Source: Halopseudomonas pertucinogena | Lineage (GTDB): Bacteria > Pseudomonadota > Gammaproteobacteria > Pseudomonadales > Pseudomonadaceae | Length of the DNA: 64,000 bases | NCBI RefSeq assembly: GCF_014646575.1 | Contig: NZ_BMNN01000001.1 | Location: forward strand, 62,001-126,000 | Direction: 5' to 3' | In this document: in pieces, positions 37,561 through 46,530 of the stretch | How the letters are laid out: each line of letters starts with the position of its first letter | Numbering within the stretch: position 1 is the stretch's first letter | Translations under genes and position numbers: made by a program | Notes under the pieces: model-generated | The model's database searches: none | The model's input: only the letters and a program-made list of their open reading frames with translations | Told to the model about the DNA's origin: nothing

Positions 37561-38949
37561 ATGAGAACCTTACTTCTCTTTCTGTTTGCCTTGAGCGGCC
37601 TTGTCGGGTTGGGTGCCCCGGCATTTGCCGACCACCCCAGTGGCACCGCCAATGTGAAGTATGTGCCGGATGTCGTCTTCACTCTGCGCACCGATATCGC
37701 CGACGGCAAGCTGGTGTATATCAGCGAAGCCGGCCCGACCAAGGGGCAGGTTAACCCTGAGCTGCGGGTGCCGGTGGACGCCGTGGTGCAGGTGAACATC
37801 GTCAATGGCGACGGTGCCCTGCATGACTTTGCCATTCCCGACTTCAAGGTCAAATCCGACCAGATCGGTGGCAAGGGCTCGGCCACGGCCATTGTGTTCA
37901 AGGCGAACAAGGCCGGCGTCTATGAATACCTCTGTTCACTGCCGGGTCACAAGGCGGCTGGTATGTTCGGCAAGCTGATCGTCGGCGATGTTCAGGAGAG
38001 CGCTGGCAGCCAGTTCCCCGATCTGTCCAAGAACCCGGCTGAGGTGGGCGAGCCGGTGGGCAAGCGCGGACCGAAGACGGTCACCTTCGACCTGGAAACC
38101 ACCGAGGTGGAAGGCCGGCTGAGTGACGGCTCCAGCTACAAGTTCTGGACCTTCAACAACACTGTCCCGGGCCCGATGCTGCGGGTGCGCGTAGGCGATA
38201 CCGTCAACATCAACCTGAAGAACGCCGAGGACAGCGCGCATATCCACTCGGTGGACTTCCATGCCGTGACTGGCCCGGGCGGTGGTGCCGCAGTGACCCA
38301 GGTAGCACCCGGTCACACCAAGAGCTTTTCCTTCAAGGCGCTGGCTCCCGGCCTGTACGTCTACCACTGCGCCACCCCGATGGTTGCCCAGCACATCACC
38401 AACGGCATGTACGGCATGATTCTGGTGGAACCTGAAGGCGGGCTGTCGAAGGTGGATCGCGAGTACTACGTGATGCAGGGCGAGCTCTATACCGCGCAGC
38501 GCCATGGCTCATCCGGTCTGCAGGAGTTCTCGCTGGAAAAACTGCTCGATGAGCGCCCAGAGCACATGATGTTCAACGGCTCCATGGATGCGCTGTCCGC
38601 CACCCACAAGATGGAATCCAATGTCGGTGAAACCGTGCGCATCTTCTTCGGCGTCGGCGGCCCCAACCTGGTATCCAGCTTCCACGTGATCGGCGAGATC
38701 TTCGACCGGGTGTGGGATCAGGCGTCCCTGACCAGCCCGCCGCTGACCGATGTACAGACCACACTGGTACCCCCGGGCGGCGCAACCATGGTGGAGTTCA
38801 AGACCGAGTACCCCGGCAAGTACATTCTGGTGGACCATGCACTGTCCCGCGCGGAGAAAGGCCTGGCCGGTATCCTGACCGTCAATGGCGAGGCTGACGA
38901 CAGCGTGTTCAAGACCAAGGAGAAGATCGACCCCAACAGCGGACACTGA
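37561..38949 (+). CDS. nirK: Copper-containing nitrite reductase with an N-terminal cupredoxin domain
   Basis: 462 residues, about 100 longer than common NirK. A signal peptide (MRTLLLFLFALSGLVGLGAPAFA) is followed by an extra cupredoxin domain (~25-140) with type-1 copper ligands H in LHDFAIPDF and C, H, M in YLCSLPGHKAAGMFG. The NirK core has HIHSVDFHA (type-1 and type-2 ligands and catalytic Asp), YHCATPMVAQHITNGMYG (type-1 ligands), and SSFHVIGEIFD (His of the active site). It reduces nitrite to NO in the periplasm. The added domain, as in Hyphomicrobium-type NirK, may relay electrons. No nirV or nor genes are nearby. Confidence 0.93.
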   Translation: MRTLLLFLFALSGLVGLGAPAFADHPSGTANVKYVPDVVFTLRTDIADGKLVYISEAGPTKGQVNPELRVPVDAVVQVNIVNGDGALHDFAIPDFKVKSDQIGGKGSATAIVFKANKAGVYEYLCSLPGHKAAGMFGKLIVGDVQESAGSQFPDLSKNPAEVGEPVGKRGPKTVTFDLETTEVEGRLSDGSSYKFWTFNNTVPGPMLRVRVGDTVNINLKNAEDSAHIHSVDFHAVTGPGGGAAVTQVAPGHTKSFSFKALAPGLYVYHCATPMVAQHITNGMYGMILVEPEGGLSKVDREYYVMQGELYTAQRHGSSGLQEFSLEKLLDERPEHMMFNGSMDALSATHKMESNVGETVRIFFGVGGPNLVSSFHVIGEIFDRVWDQASLTSPPLTDVQTTLVPPGGATMVEFKTEYPGKYILVDHALSRAEKGLAGILTVNGEADDSVFKTKEKIDPNSGH

Positions 38950-38965
38950 CCATCCGCAATGAAAA

Positions 38966-38996
38966 AAAGCCCCGGGCAGCAATGTCCCGGGGCTTT
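38966..38996. terminator. Bidirectional terminator between nirK and the lipoprotein gene
   Basis: An 11-bp perfect stem AAAGCCCCGGG / CCCGGGGCTTT with a 9-base loop. A-rich sequence on the left and T-rich on the right let it serve both converging genes. Confidence 0.85.
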
Positions 38997-39014
38997 GTGT
39001 TTCGGCAGGCCAGA

Positions 39015-39449
39015 TCAGTTGAAGTCGTACTTGCTCTCGATGGCCCGCTTCTTGGTCACGTACTGGTGACGGTCCAGTTCCTCGAGCGCCAGCTGGTCAT
39101 CCAGACGGCTGAGCTCCGCCTGCATCTCACGCTTGAGATGATGCTTGGTCATGTCGTAGTTGATCGCCATCGAGCCGTTATAGCCGCTGATGGGATCCCA
39201 GAGAATTGACAGAGGCCAGAAGAGCAGGTTGACAACGCCGAGGCCCGGCGACCGTGCATAGAACGAACCCCCACCAGGAAGTATGCCCAGGGCGGCACCT
39301 ACGGAAGGATCCTTTTCCTCAACCAGAACATCGGCCGCTTCCATCGCGCGATATTCCCTTTCCTGCATGGAGTTGAGCCCGCTGGCACAGCCAGTGATCA
39401 TTGCCGCGGCCAGAACACTCGCACACAGCTTCCCTAACTTCAGATACAT
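39015..39449 (-). CDS. Putative lipoprotein of unknown function
   Basis: 144 residues from ATG 39449, chosen because AAAGGGAA lies just upstream; the ATG at 39470 lacks a site. The lipobox MITGC places Cys near 21. The mature part includes a Gly-rich hydrophobic patch (LGILPGGGSFYARSPGLGVVNLLFWPLSILWD) and a helical tail ending in a SHOCT-like EELDRHQYVTKKRAIESKY. Possibly peripheral to the outer or inner membrane. No family recognised. Confidence 0.6.
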   Translation of the reverse strand: MYLKLGKLCASVLAAAMITGCASGLNSMQEREYRAMEAADVLVEEKDPSVGAALGILPGGGSFYARSPGLGVVNLLFWPLSILWDPISGYNGSMAINYDMTKHHLKREMQAELSRLDDQLALEELDRHQYVTKKRAIESKYDFN

Positions 39450-39669
39450 AACGATTCCCTTTGAATTCAATCATGCTTGCAGGAAACGGAGTTGCCATTT
39501 CCCGCAAGTCCTGTACTGGCGCACCTGCAGCGGGCGCTCAGCGCGCGACATCATAATGAAATGAAAGTGGCATCTCCAACTAAATAGTCACCGCAGGCTC
39601 GCTTGCCGGCGCCTCGGATATCCATCAAGGTAAGAAATCGCTGCGGACCATCTCGACAGAGCGTAAACG

Positions 39670-39951
39670 ATGCATATCCAGATCCTGACAATGAGCTTTT
39701 CGCTCCCTGGCTGCCGGTCTCTCAAGGAGAAGCGGCAACGCATGGGTGGCATTCATGAGCGTTACGGGCGGCAGCCAGCGGTGGCAGTCTGCGAGAGCGG
39801 TGATCGCGAACGGCTGGATGCGAGTGAATGGAGTTTTGTTGTGGTGGGCAATTCTGCGCAGGAGGTCGAATCGCTGTGCAGCGAGATTGAAGAAAGGGTA
39901 CAGCGGACAGTGGATGCCAGGGTGATGGCGGCTGTGCGGGACAGATTGTAA
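39670..39951 (+). CDS. DUF503 family protein
   Basis: 93 residues matching the small DUF503/YlxP family: MHIQILTMSFSLPGCRSLKEKR at the start and the conserved VAVCESGD motif in the middle, then WSFVVVGNSAQEVESL. YlxP-like proteins are often near ribosome maturation genes, and their function is uncertain. Here it is isolated, convergent with the DUF1428 gene. About 220 bp upstream of it (39450-39669) hold no gene apart from the presumed promoters. Confidence 0.75.
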   Translation: MHIQILTMSFSLPGCRSLKEKRQRMGGIHERYGRQPAVAVCESGDRERLDASEWSFVVVGNSAQEVESLCSEIEERVQRTVDARVMAAVRDRL

Positions 39952-39988
39952 CGCGCCAGCCGCCGGTGCTTGATAGTTTGGACATCCT

Positions 39989-40342
39989 TCACTCATCCAG
40001 CACCATACTGAACCCGCCGTAGATCATTCGCTTGCCGTCGAAGGGCATGGGGTTGGTATCCGACTGCAGGCGCGGGTCGTTCATGACCTTTTCCATTCCC
40101 CTGTCCCGCACCTCGCGGGAGGGCCATTCGATCCAGGCGAATACCACGGCTTCATCCGGCTTGCGTTTCACCGCCATGCTGAAGGACGTCAGCTGACCTT
40201 CCGGCACGTCATCACCCCAGCACTCGGTGACGCGCAGGGCGCCGTGCTCCCTGAAGACTGCGGCTGCCAGGCGGGCGTGGTGGATGTAGGCCTCCTTGTT
40301 GGCGGTGGGTACTGCAGCAACAAAACCATCGATGTAGTTCAT
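39989..40342 (-). CDS. DUF1428 family protein
   Basis: 117 residues starting MNYIDGFVAAVPTANKEAY at ATG 40342, a typical DUF1428 opening. The DDVPEGQLTSF and WIEWPSREVRDRGMEKVM segments fit the family (dimeric alpha/beta barrel fold). Function unknown. It is the last gene in the ECF42 cluster (sigma, DGPF-VOC, YCII, DUF1428), 28 bp after the YCII gene; such partner proteins accompany ECF42 sigma factors. Confidence 0.85.
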   Translation of the reverse strand: MNYIDGFVAAVPTANKEAYIHHARLAAAVFREHGALRVTECWGDDVPEGQLTSFSMAVKRKPDEAVVFAWIEWPSREVRDRGMEKVMNDPRLQSDTNPMPFDGKRMIYGGFSMVLDE

Positions 40343-40370
40343 GATTGACTCCTTAGAGAATAAAAAGCAT

Positions 40371-40730
40371 TCAGTCACGTGGCGGTAGTTCCCGCACCGG
40401 GCGCACTTCAATGCTGCCCAGCCGCGCGGGCGGTATGCGGCTGGCCAGCTGCAGTGCCTCATCCAGATTCTCGGCCTCAAGCAGATAGAAGCCGGCAAGC
40501 TGCTCCTTGGTTTCGGCAAAGGGACCGTCGCTGAGCAGGGTTTCGCCATTGCGTACCCGCACCGTGGTGGCAGTGCCCGTGGGCTGCAGCGCCTGCCCTG
40601 TAATGTACTTGCCCGCTGCGGTCAGGCGCTCGACGCCCGCCACGCATTCCTGATTCAGGTCATGCCATTGCTGCTCGGTCATGGCTTCGATAAGGCTCTC
40701 CTGGTAGTACACCAGAGCGACGTATTTCAT
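40371..40730 (-). CDS. YCII/DGPF-type ECF42 partner protein
   Basis: 119 residues. It contains the hallmark DGPF motif (LLSDGPFAETKEQLAGFYLLE) near residue 70 and opens MKYVALVYYQESLIEAM. YCII proteins of this type are linked to ECF42 sigma factors and are needed for their output in studied cases, though the biochemistry is unclear. The ATG overlaps the ancestral stop of the DGPF-VOC gene (ATGA), showing that these were translationally coupled before the amber mutation at 40859. Confidence 0.85.
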   Translation of the reverse strand: MKYVALVYYQESLIEAMTEQQWHDLNQECVAGVERLTAAGKYITGQALQPTGTATTVRVRNGETLLSDGPFAETKEQLAGFYLLEAENLDEALQLASRIPPARLGSIEVRPVRELPPRD

Positions 40731-41572
40731 GGGTTGGGTACCTCCGAGGGTGACTGTGAATGGCCGGTGCCGTAACCGATCATCCAGTGAATGCCGAAGC
40801 GGTCGGTGGTCATGCCGAAGCCCTTGGCCCAGAAGGTCTCGGCGAAGGGCATGAAGATCTAGCCGCCCTGCTGCAGCTGGTCGAAGACGGCAGCGGCCTG
40901 TTCCAGGCTGGTGAATTCCAGATGCACGCAGCTGCCCTGCATGGGTTCATGACCGCCGCAGGCCATATCCGCGCCCATCAGTCGCCGGCCACGGATGTTC
41001 AGCGAGGCATGGATGATGCGGTCCGTCATATCGGCGGGCACATCCGCTGCGGCGGGTGTGTCGCGATAGGGGATGAGGGCTTCGAGCACGCCGCCGGTAA
41101 GCTCCTGGTAGAAGGCCATGGCTTCCCGGCAGTTGCCGGGGAAGGACAGGTGGATGTTCATCTCGGTCGGCAGCCGCAGCTGGCGCTGGTACTGCTCCTC
41201 GACGCTGCTGAGGTCGAAATCGCCTGCTTCGTAGTAGCGGCGCAGCTCCAGCGTGACGTTGCCGTGGCCGTCCTCCACCGGCCACTGCCTGGCCCATTCG
41301 ATGGCGTCTTCCAGGGTGTCCACTTCAAGGATCGAGTAGCCGGCCAACTGGTCGACTGCCGGGGTAAAGGGCCCGCGAACGACCTCTGGCTCGCCGTTTC
41401 TGAAGACGATGCGACAGCCTTCGGCGGTGGGGCGTACGCCGTCGCCGTTCACAAAGACGCCGGCCTCGGCCAGACGCTGGTTGTAGTTGAGCATGGCGTG
41501 CAACAGTTCGGCAGAGGGCATGACACCTTGTTCGGTCTCTTCGTCGGCCTTGCGCATCAGCATGAATTTCAT
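40727..41572 (-). pseudogene. DGPF-VOC fusion gene interrupted by an in-frame amber stop
   Basis: From ATG 41572 the frame encodes a YCII domain (~1-125; the usual DGPF motif is RGPF here) then a PhnB/VOC domain (~135-237, MNIHLSFPGNCREAMAFYQE). It stops at TAG 40859-40861 after FDQLQQGG. Reading past the stop restores the missing VOC ending: IFMPFAETFWAKGFGMTTDR, then FGIHWMIGYG, ending with ATGA at the YCII start. The likely ancestral codon is Gln (CAG or CAA). The protein is thus ~43 residues short of its family end. A sequencing error is possible. Confidence 0.85.
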
Positions 41573-41607
41573 CTTGTCGCTCTCCTCATTGGGCAGTGTT
41601 TATCCCT

Positions 41608-41636
41608 GAGTCGTGCGATCGACGCCGTAATCGACA
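41608..41636 (-). promoter_or_regulatory. Candidate ECF42-dependent promoter
   Basis: On the minus strand TGTCGA (41636-41631) and CGACTC (41613-41608) are separated by 17 bases, in the gap between the sigma gene and the DGPF-VOC gene. ECF42 promoters are described, from memory, with TGTCGA at -35 and a CGA-containing -10. The arrangement fits activation of the partner genes by this sigma factor. Low-to-moderate confidence. Confidence 0.4.
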
Positions 41637-41665
41637 GCGCAGCGGCATTTTCCTGAAAAATTTTC

Positions 41666-42913
41666 CTATCGTGCCGGTGGCGCGGCATCCAGCGAGTCCA
41701 GTTGCCGAAGCAGAAAGCGCCGTTCCGGCTCCTGGGCGACCAATGCCAGGGCCTGCTGGTAGGCGAGGCGGGCGGCGGGCTTGTTCCCGGCCCGTCGCAG
41801 CAGGTCAGCTCGGGCGGCATGGAACAGGTGGTAGTTGAGTGCCTCGCGGGATGAGCCAAGCTGCTCCAGCAGAGCCAGGCCCGCCTGTGGCGAGTCATGC
41901 ATGGCGACGGCAACGGCGCGGTTCAGGCCGATCACGGCGGTGGGTTGCTGCCGGTACAGGGCTTCGTATAACTGGACGATACGTTTCCAGTTGGTGTCAT
42001 CGGCACGCGCGGCCATGGCATGCTCGGCGGCGATGCTGGCCTGCAGGGTATACGGGGCGATGGGCGTCAGCTGCAGGGCTCGGGTCAGATGGTCAAGCCC
42101 GCGCCGGATCTCCGCCTGGTGCCAGCGACTGCGGTCCTGCTGTTCAAGCGTGACCAGATCGCCATGGGTGTCCTGGCGCGCATCCCGGCGCGCGTGTTGC
42201 AGGTACATCAGGGCCGTCAGGCCGAACACCTCCCCCGACGGCAGCAGGGCGCAGAGGGATTCGGCCAGGGCGATGGCTTCGGTGGCCAGGCTGACATCCT
42301 GCAGCTGCCGGCCCTCGCAGCGTGAATACCCTTCGTTGAAGACCAGATAGATGACCTTGAGCACGTCCGGCAGGCGCCCGGGCAGTTCATCCTGGTCCGG
42401 CACCTCGTAGGGAATGCGTGCATCGCGGATCTTGCGTTTGGCGCGCACCAGGCGCTGCGCCAGGGTAGCAGGCTGCTGCAGAAGGGCGCGGGCGACCTGC
42501 TCGGTGCTGAGACCGCACATCTCGCGCAGGGTCAGGGCCACCCGCGCTTCCATGGCCAGTGCCGGATGACAGCAGGTGAACAGCAGGCGCAGCATATCGT
42601 CGTCGATGGGCCCGGAAGTGAAATCTTCCGAAACCGGCTCGTCCGGCTCCAGTTGCGGGTTATAGCGCCGCGCCGTCTGGTTGCGGCGGATCTGATCGAT
42701 GCCGCGCCGATGGCCGGTATTGATAAGCCAGGCGGTGGGGTTCTCCGGGATGCCGTCCCCGGGCCACTGCCGCAGGGCAGCGATGAAGGCCTCCTGCAGG
42801 CATTCCTCCGCCAGGCAGAAATCATTGAGCAGTCGGATCAGCGCCGCCAGCACGCGGCGGGAATGGTTCCGGTAGACCTGCTCGATGGCACGGGGATCAG
42901 TGAGTTCGCTCAT
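41666..42913 (-). CDS. ECF42-type RNA polymerase sigma factor
   Basis: 415 residues starting [20 protein letters not shown] at ATG 42913. The sigma2 region (~10-75, with the helix [15 protein letters not shown]) and sigma4 region (~120-170, [18 protein letters not shown]) are followed by a ~230-residue C-terminal extension with TPR-like repeats ([39 protein letters not shown]). This long extension is the mark of ECF42. These sigma factors work with the DGPF/YCII proteins encoded next to them. It lies upstream of those genes on the same strand. Confidence 0.93.
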   Translation of the reverse strand: MSELTDPRAIEQVYRNHSRRVLAALIRLLNDFCLAEECLQEAFIAALRQWPGDGIPENPTAWLINTGHRRGIDQIRRNQTARRYNPQLEPDEPVSEDFTSGPIDDDMLRLLFTCCHPALAMEARVALTLREMCGLSTEQVARALLQQPATLAQRLVRAKRKIRDARIPYEVPDQDELPGRLPDVLKVIYLVFNEGYSRCEGRQLQDVSLATEAIALAESLCALLPSGEVFGLTALMYLQHARRDARQDTHGDLVTLEQQDRSRWHQAEIRRGLDHLTRALQLTPIAPYTLQASIAAEHAMAARADDTNWKRIVQLYEALYRQQPTAVIGLNRAVAVAMHDSPQAGLALLEQLGSSREALNYHLFHAARADLLRRAGNKPAARLAYQQALALVAQEPERRFLLRQLDSLDAAPPAR

Positions 42914-43072
42914 GTCGGGCACCCGATGGTGGTGATCCAGTATGGCAACGCATGGGCACCTGTGCACCTGGTAGATGACCATGTTATCTCAGCCGCGTAA
43001 AACAGCACGCTCAGGCGAGGCGGCGTCTACACTGCATATCGTGATTACATGAATCCGGTCAGGGAGAATGGC

Positions 43073-44056
43073 ATGGGAAGTATGCGTTTGCAGCACCGTC
43101 TGGCGATCGCCGTCATGGGTCTGGTTCCACTGGCCGGCCATGCGGACCTGTATTCCCTGAAGATAGAGAACGACATCATCGCCTCCGACAGCGACGGTCA
43201 TTACAGCAACGGGGTCGAGCTGATGCGCTCGTTCCAGCCGGCGGCCGATCACTGGTCGCAGCGCCTGGCCAACGCAGCGCCGGACTGGCTGGTGGACGAT
43301 CTCGATAACGTGGCCTATCGCTTCGGCCACCAGATCTACACCCCGGATGATATCGAGATTGCCGAGCTGATCGAGGACGACCGACCCTACGCCGGCCTGT
43401 TGTTCGCGGGCGTGTCGCTGTTCGATGATACCGAGCATGACGGCTGGCGCGATGTGCGTGGTCTGCATGTGGACGTCGGCCTGGTAGGCCCGGGTGCCGG
43501 CGGCAAGCGAATCCAGCGGGCGGTGCATGACGCGACCGGGAGCGACGAGCCCAGGGGCTGGGACAACCAGCTGCGCAATGAGCCTTTCATCAACCTGGGC
43601 TACCAGCAGCGCTGGTGGCTGCAGCAGCGGTTTGCGGGGCTGGAGCTGGAATACGGCACGAGTCTCGGCGGCTCAGTCGGTAACCTGTATACCTATGGAT
43701 CAGCTGGCCTGGGGCTGCGCATCGGGCAGTCGCTGCGGCGCAGCTTCAGCCTGCCGGCGGTGGCTCCGGCGCAGGGCGGGAGCATGTTCTTCGACCAGGG
43801 CGGCGGCTTCGCCTGGAGCGTCTTCTTCAATCTGGAGGGGCGCTACATGGCTCACAACATGCTGCTCGACGGCAACACCTTCAAGAGCAGCCATTCGGTG
43901 GACAGCCGCGACTGGGTAGGTGATGCCAAGGCCGGGCTGGCGCTGACCTGGAGTCAATGGCAGCTGACCTTCGCCAGTGTCTGGCGTACCCGTGAGTTTC
44001 ATGAGCAGGACGAGCATGACCAGTTCGGCTCGCTGACGCTGTCCGCCTGGTTCTGA
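43073..44056 (+). CDS. LpxR-like lipid A 3'-O-deacylase / outer-membrane protein
   Basis: 327 residues from ATG 43073 (the AGGGAG site suits this start better than the ATG at 43049). A signal peptide ends near AGHA (residue 23). The mature protein opens with LYSLKIENDIIASDSDGHYSNG, the LpxR calcium/active-site region, and then DRPYAGLLFAG, both typical of DUF2219/LpxR. Twelve beta strands are expected. LpxR removes acyl chains from lipid A in the outer membrane; activity here is inferred. It stands alone between the sigma factor gene and DUF805. Confidence 0.82.
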   Translation: MGSMRLQHRLAIAVMGLVPLAGHADLYSLKIENDIIASDSDGHYSNGVELMRSFQPAADHWSQRLANAAPDWLVDDLDNVAYRFGHQIYTPDDIEIAELIEDDRPYAGLLFAGVSLFDDTEHDGWRDVRGLHVDVGLVGPGAGGKRIQRAVHDATGSDEPRGWDNQLRNEPFINLGYQQRWWLQQRFAGLELEYGTSLGGSVGNLYTYGSAGLGLRIGQSLRRSFSLPAVAPAQGGSMFFDQGGGFAWSVFFNLEGRYMAHNMLLDGNTFKSSHSVDSRDWVGDAKAGLALTWSQWQLTFASVWRTREFHEQDEHDQFGSLTLSAWF

Positions 44057-44072
44057 CTGCAGGTACCGAGCA

Positions 44073-44098
44073 ACGCCTGCCTGGCCCCAGGCAGGCGT
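44073..44098. terminator. Hairpin between the LpxR-like and DUF805 genes
   Basis: A perfect 12-bp stem ACGCCTGCCTGG / CCAGGCAGGCGT with a 2-base gap, 16 bp after the LpxR-like stop. No T-run; it probably terminates both converging genes. Confidence 0.65.
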
Positions 44099-44106
44099 CG
44101 GGCCGG

Positions 44107-44469
44107 TCAGGCGACCAGATCCTTGGGGTTGGCGCCGTACTGGTTATGGCCGGCCTGACCGTCCTGCACCAGGAACACCAGCAGGATGATGCTGCCCACC
44201 ACCGGAATCAGGGAGATGAAGATCCACCATCCGCTGCGGTCGATATCATGAAGCCGGCGGACCGTGACCGCCAGTGCGGGGAGCAGGACAAAGAGGCTGT
44301 ACAGCAGGCCAAGTACACCGGGACTGTTCATTGCGCCTTCAACGATTGCCAGCAGAACGGCAACGATGAGGTTGAAGAGGCAGAACATCCAGTATTCCTT
44401 TCTTCTAGAGCGACCCGCGAATACCGCGTACTTCTTCAGAACTTCCAGATACCATTCCATAGTTTCCAT
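44107..44469 (-). CDS. DUF805 family membrane protein
   Basis: 120 residues with the DUF805 layout: MEWYLEVLKKYAVFAGRSRRKEYWMF at the start (the RSRRKEYW motif), three membrane helices, a conserved RLHDIDRSGWW between them, and a short polar tail. DUF805 proteins occur in the inner membrane of many bacteria; the function is unknown. Start ATG 44469. The ~200 bp upstream to 44673 contain no gene. Confidence 0.85.
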   Translation of the reverse strand: METMEWYLEVLKKYAVFAGRSRRKEYWMFCLFNLIVAVLLAIVEGAMNSPGVLGLLYSLFVLLPALAVTVRRLHDIDRSGWWIFISLIPVVGSIILLVFLVQDGQAGHNQYGANPKDLVA

Positions 44470-44672
44470 TCCCTTTTCTTGTTGTCGTTATCTGCTCTGG
44501 GTGAGCCCCGGACACTCTGCACGGAAGCGTTCGGATCAGTCGGGTCGCACTCCATTGCGATAGCGGAACAGTATTACAGCACTGCAGCCTTTACAAGCAG
44601 GCTTTCCGCTGCGGCCGGAGCGCAGGATTTCTCCTATATTTCCGGAACGTCTATCTGCCTGCCGGAGCTCCG

Positions 44673-45131
44673 ATGCCCAGAAAACCCTCTGTTGCCGAAC
44701 AGCGCGCCATCCTGGCCCGGCTTGAGAAGTTCAGCCGGTTCACCGACAATAGCATCGCTTTGCCGTTCACCCGATTCAGGATCGGTGTTGAACCCCTGAT
44801 CGGCCTGGTGCCCGGAATTGGTGATTTCGCGGGCCTTGCCATGTCCTGTTATGTGCTGTGGGAGGCACAGCGGGCTGGCGCCAGTGGCAGGATCAAGCGC
44901 CAGATGCTGCGTAACATGGGCATCGACTTTGTCCTGGGTCTGGTGCCGATCGTGGGCGATGCCTTTGACGCCGTGTTCAAAGCCAACATGCGTAATACCC
45001 GACTGCTCAGAGACTTTCTGAACCAGGAGCTTGCGGTTGAACCGCCTCCGCGCCGGTTTCCCTGGAAGGTAATGATAGGTCTGTCCGTACTCTTCGCCAT
45101 TGTCATCGGTGGCGCAGCGGTTCTGCTGTAA
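44673..45131 (+). CDS. DUF4112 family protein
   Basis: 152 residues matching DUF4112: LARLEKFSRFTDNSIALPFT, RFRIGVEPLIGLVPGIGDF, then MGIDFVLGLVPIVGDAFDAV, in which the two GLVPxxGD repeats form re-entrant hydrophobic segments, and a final membrane helix (KVMIGLSVLFAIVIGGAAVLL). Function unknown. It is oriented with the damaged transporter gene, 147 bp upstream of it. Confidence 0.85.
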   Translation: MPRKPSVAEQRAILARLEKFSRFTDNSIALPFTRFRIGVEPLIGLVPGIGDFAGLAMSCYVLWEAQRAGASGRIKRQMLRNMGIDFVLGLVPIVGDAFDAVFKANMRNTRLLRDFLNQELAVEPPPRRFPWKVMIGLSVLFAIVIGGAAVLL

Positions 45132-45277
45132 AGACCCTTCCAGCGACATCTCTCATGAACTCCGCAGACAGCGATTGATTATGCCCCAGCATGGGGATGA
45201 CCGTCTGCTAATCTCATTGCATCGCTCACGGTGCCGTACACACGGCGCCGTGTTGCGTATTGACCAAGAGGATGCCC

Positions 45278-46514
45278 ATGTCTACGACGCCATCTGATGA
45301 CGCTGCCGTCGCGCACGCTGCAGACCTTCGTCTACGAACCCGGCGGCTCGGAATGGATGGGCGGCTGGACGCTGTTCTTCTGGGCCTTCTGGCTGGCCTG
45401 GGGACCCTTCGTCGGGGTGTTCCTGGCGCGGATTTCCCGCGGGCGTACCCTGCGCGAATTCGTCATCGCCGCGATCACCGCGCCGGTATTGTGCGACTTC
45501 ATCATCGTTTCGCTGTTCGGTAACTCGGCGCTGTTCCAGGTGCTGCAGGGTAATCTGGACTTCGCCGAGCTGGCGATGGGCAGTCCCGAGCAGGGCTGGT
45601 ACGAGCTTCTGTCGATGTTCCCGGGTGCCATGTTGCTGATCGGTCTGGCGACCCTGTCGGGCCTGCTGTTCTACCTGACCAGCGCCAACTCGGGTGCCAT
45701 GGTCATGTCCAACTTCTCCGCGTCGATCCCCGACCCGGCTCAGGACGGGCCGAAATGGCTGCGCATCTTCTGGGCAGTGCTGACGGCGGTATTGACCATC
45801 GCCATGCTGCTGGCGGGCGGGGTCACCACCATGGAATATGCCACGCTGATCTTTGCGCTGCCGGTGACCATCATCGCCTATCTGGTGATGATGTCCTTCC
45901 ACAAGGTACTGCGCATGGAGCGCGCCGAGCGCGAGGGGCAGGTGCTGCGCAGGCCGACCCTGGCACCCATTGGCGGGCATCTGCCGGAGCGGTCGTGGAA
46001 GCAGCGGCTGGAGCAGATGCGGTCCTATCCGTCGCTGCGCCAGGTCATGCAGTTCATGGAGCGTACCGTGCGCCCGGCCCTGGATGAGCTGGAAGCGGAG
46101 TTCCGCAACCAGGGATATACCGTGGAACGCGAGGTCATGCAGAACGCCTTCGGTACCGATGAGCCGGTGCTGCGGGTCGTTATGGAGTCCTTCCGCGCGT
46201 TCCACTATCAGGTGGCGGTGGTCGAGGCGCCGGTACCGATGTTCACCGGCCGCATGTCGAGGGAAACGGACGTCTATTACCGGCTGGAAGTGTTCACCCA
46301 GACGGGGTCCGGTGGCTATGACCTGATGGGGTTGACCAAGCAGCAAGTGATCGATGACGTGCTGGAGCGCTACGAGGCGCACCTGGCGTTCCTCACCCTG
46401 TCGTCGGAGACAGCCACTTCGTCGGTTCTCACCCCCAGCGTGCTGCCCAAGGATGAGCCGCCGATTCCGCCGGCGGCGGACGACATACACGATCTGGACG
46501 ACAGGAAGGACTGA
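45278..46514 (+). pseudogene. BCCT (choline/betaine) transporter gene missing its 5' half
   Basis: The original start seems preserved: GAGGATGCCC then ATG 45278 (MSTTPSDD). Within about eight codons the sequence jumps, out of frame, to the middle of a BCCT transporter. From ATG 45297 (no ribosome site) a 405-residue frame reads the C-terminal half: EWMGGWTLFFWAFWLAWGPF and FLARISRGRTLREFV (BCCT signature), further helices, then the long BetT-type cytoplasmic tail (EAEFRNQGYTVEREV). About 300 residues, including the first several helices, are missing, so transport is unlikely. An assembly artefact should be excluded. Confidence 0.85.
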
Positions 46515-46530
46515 CGGCCGGGGCGGCAGA

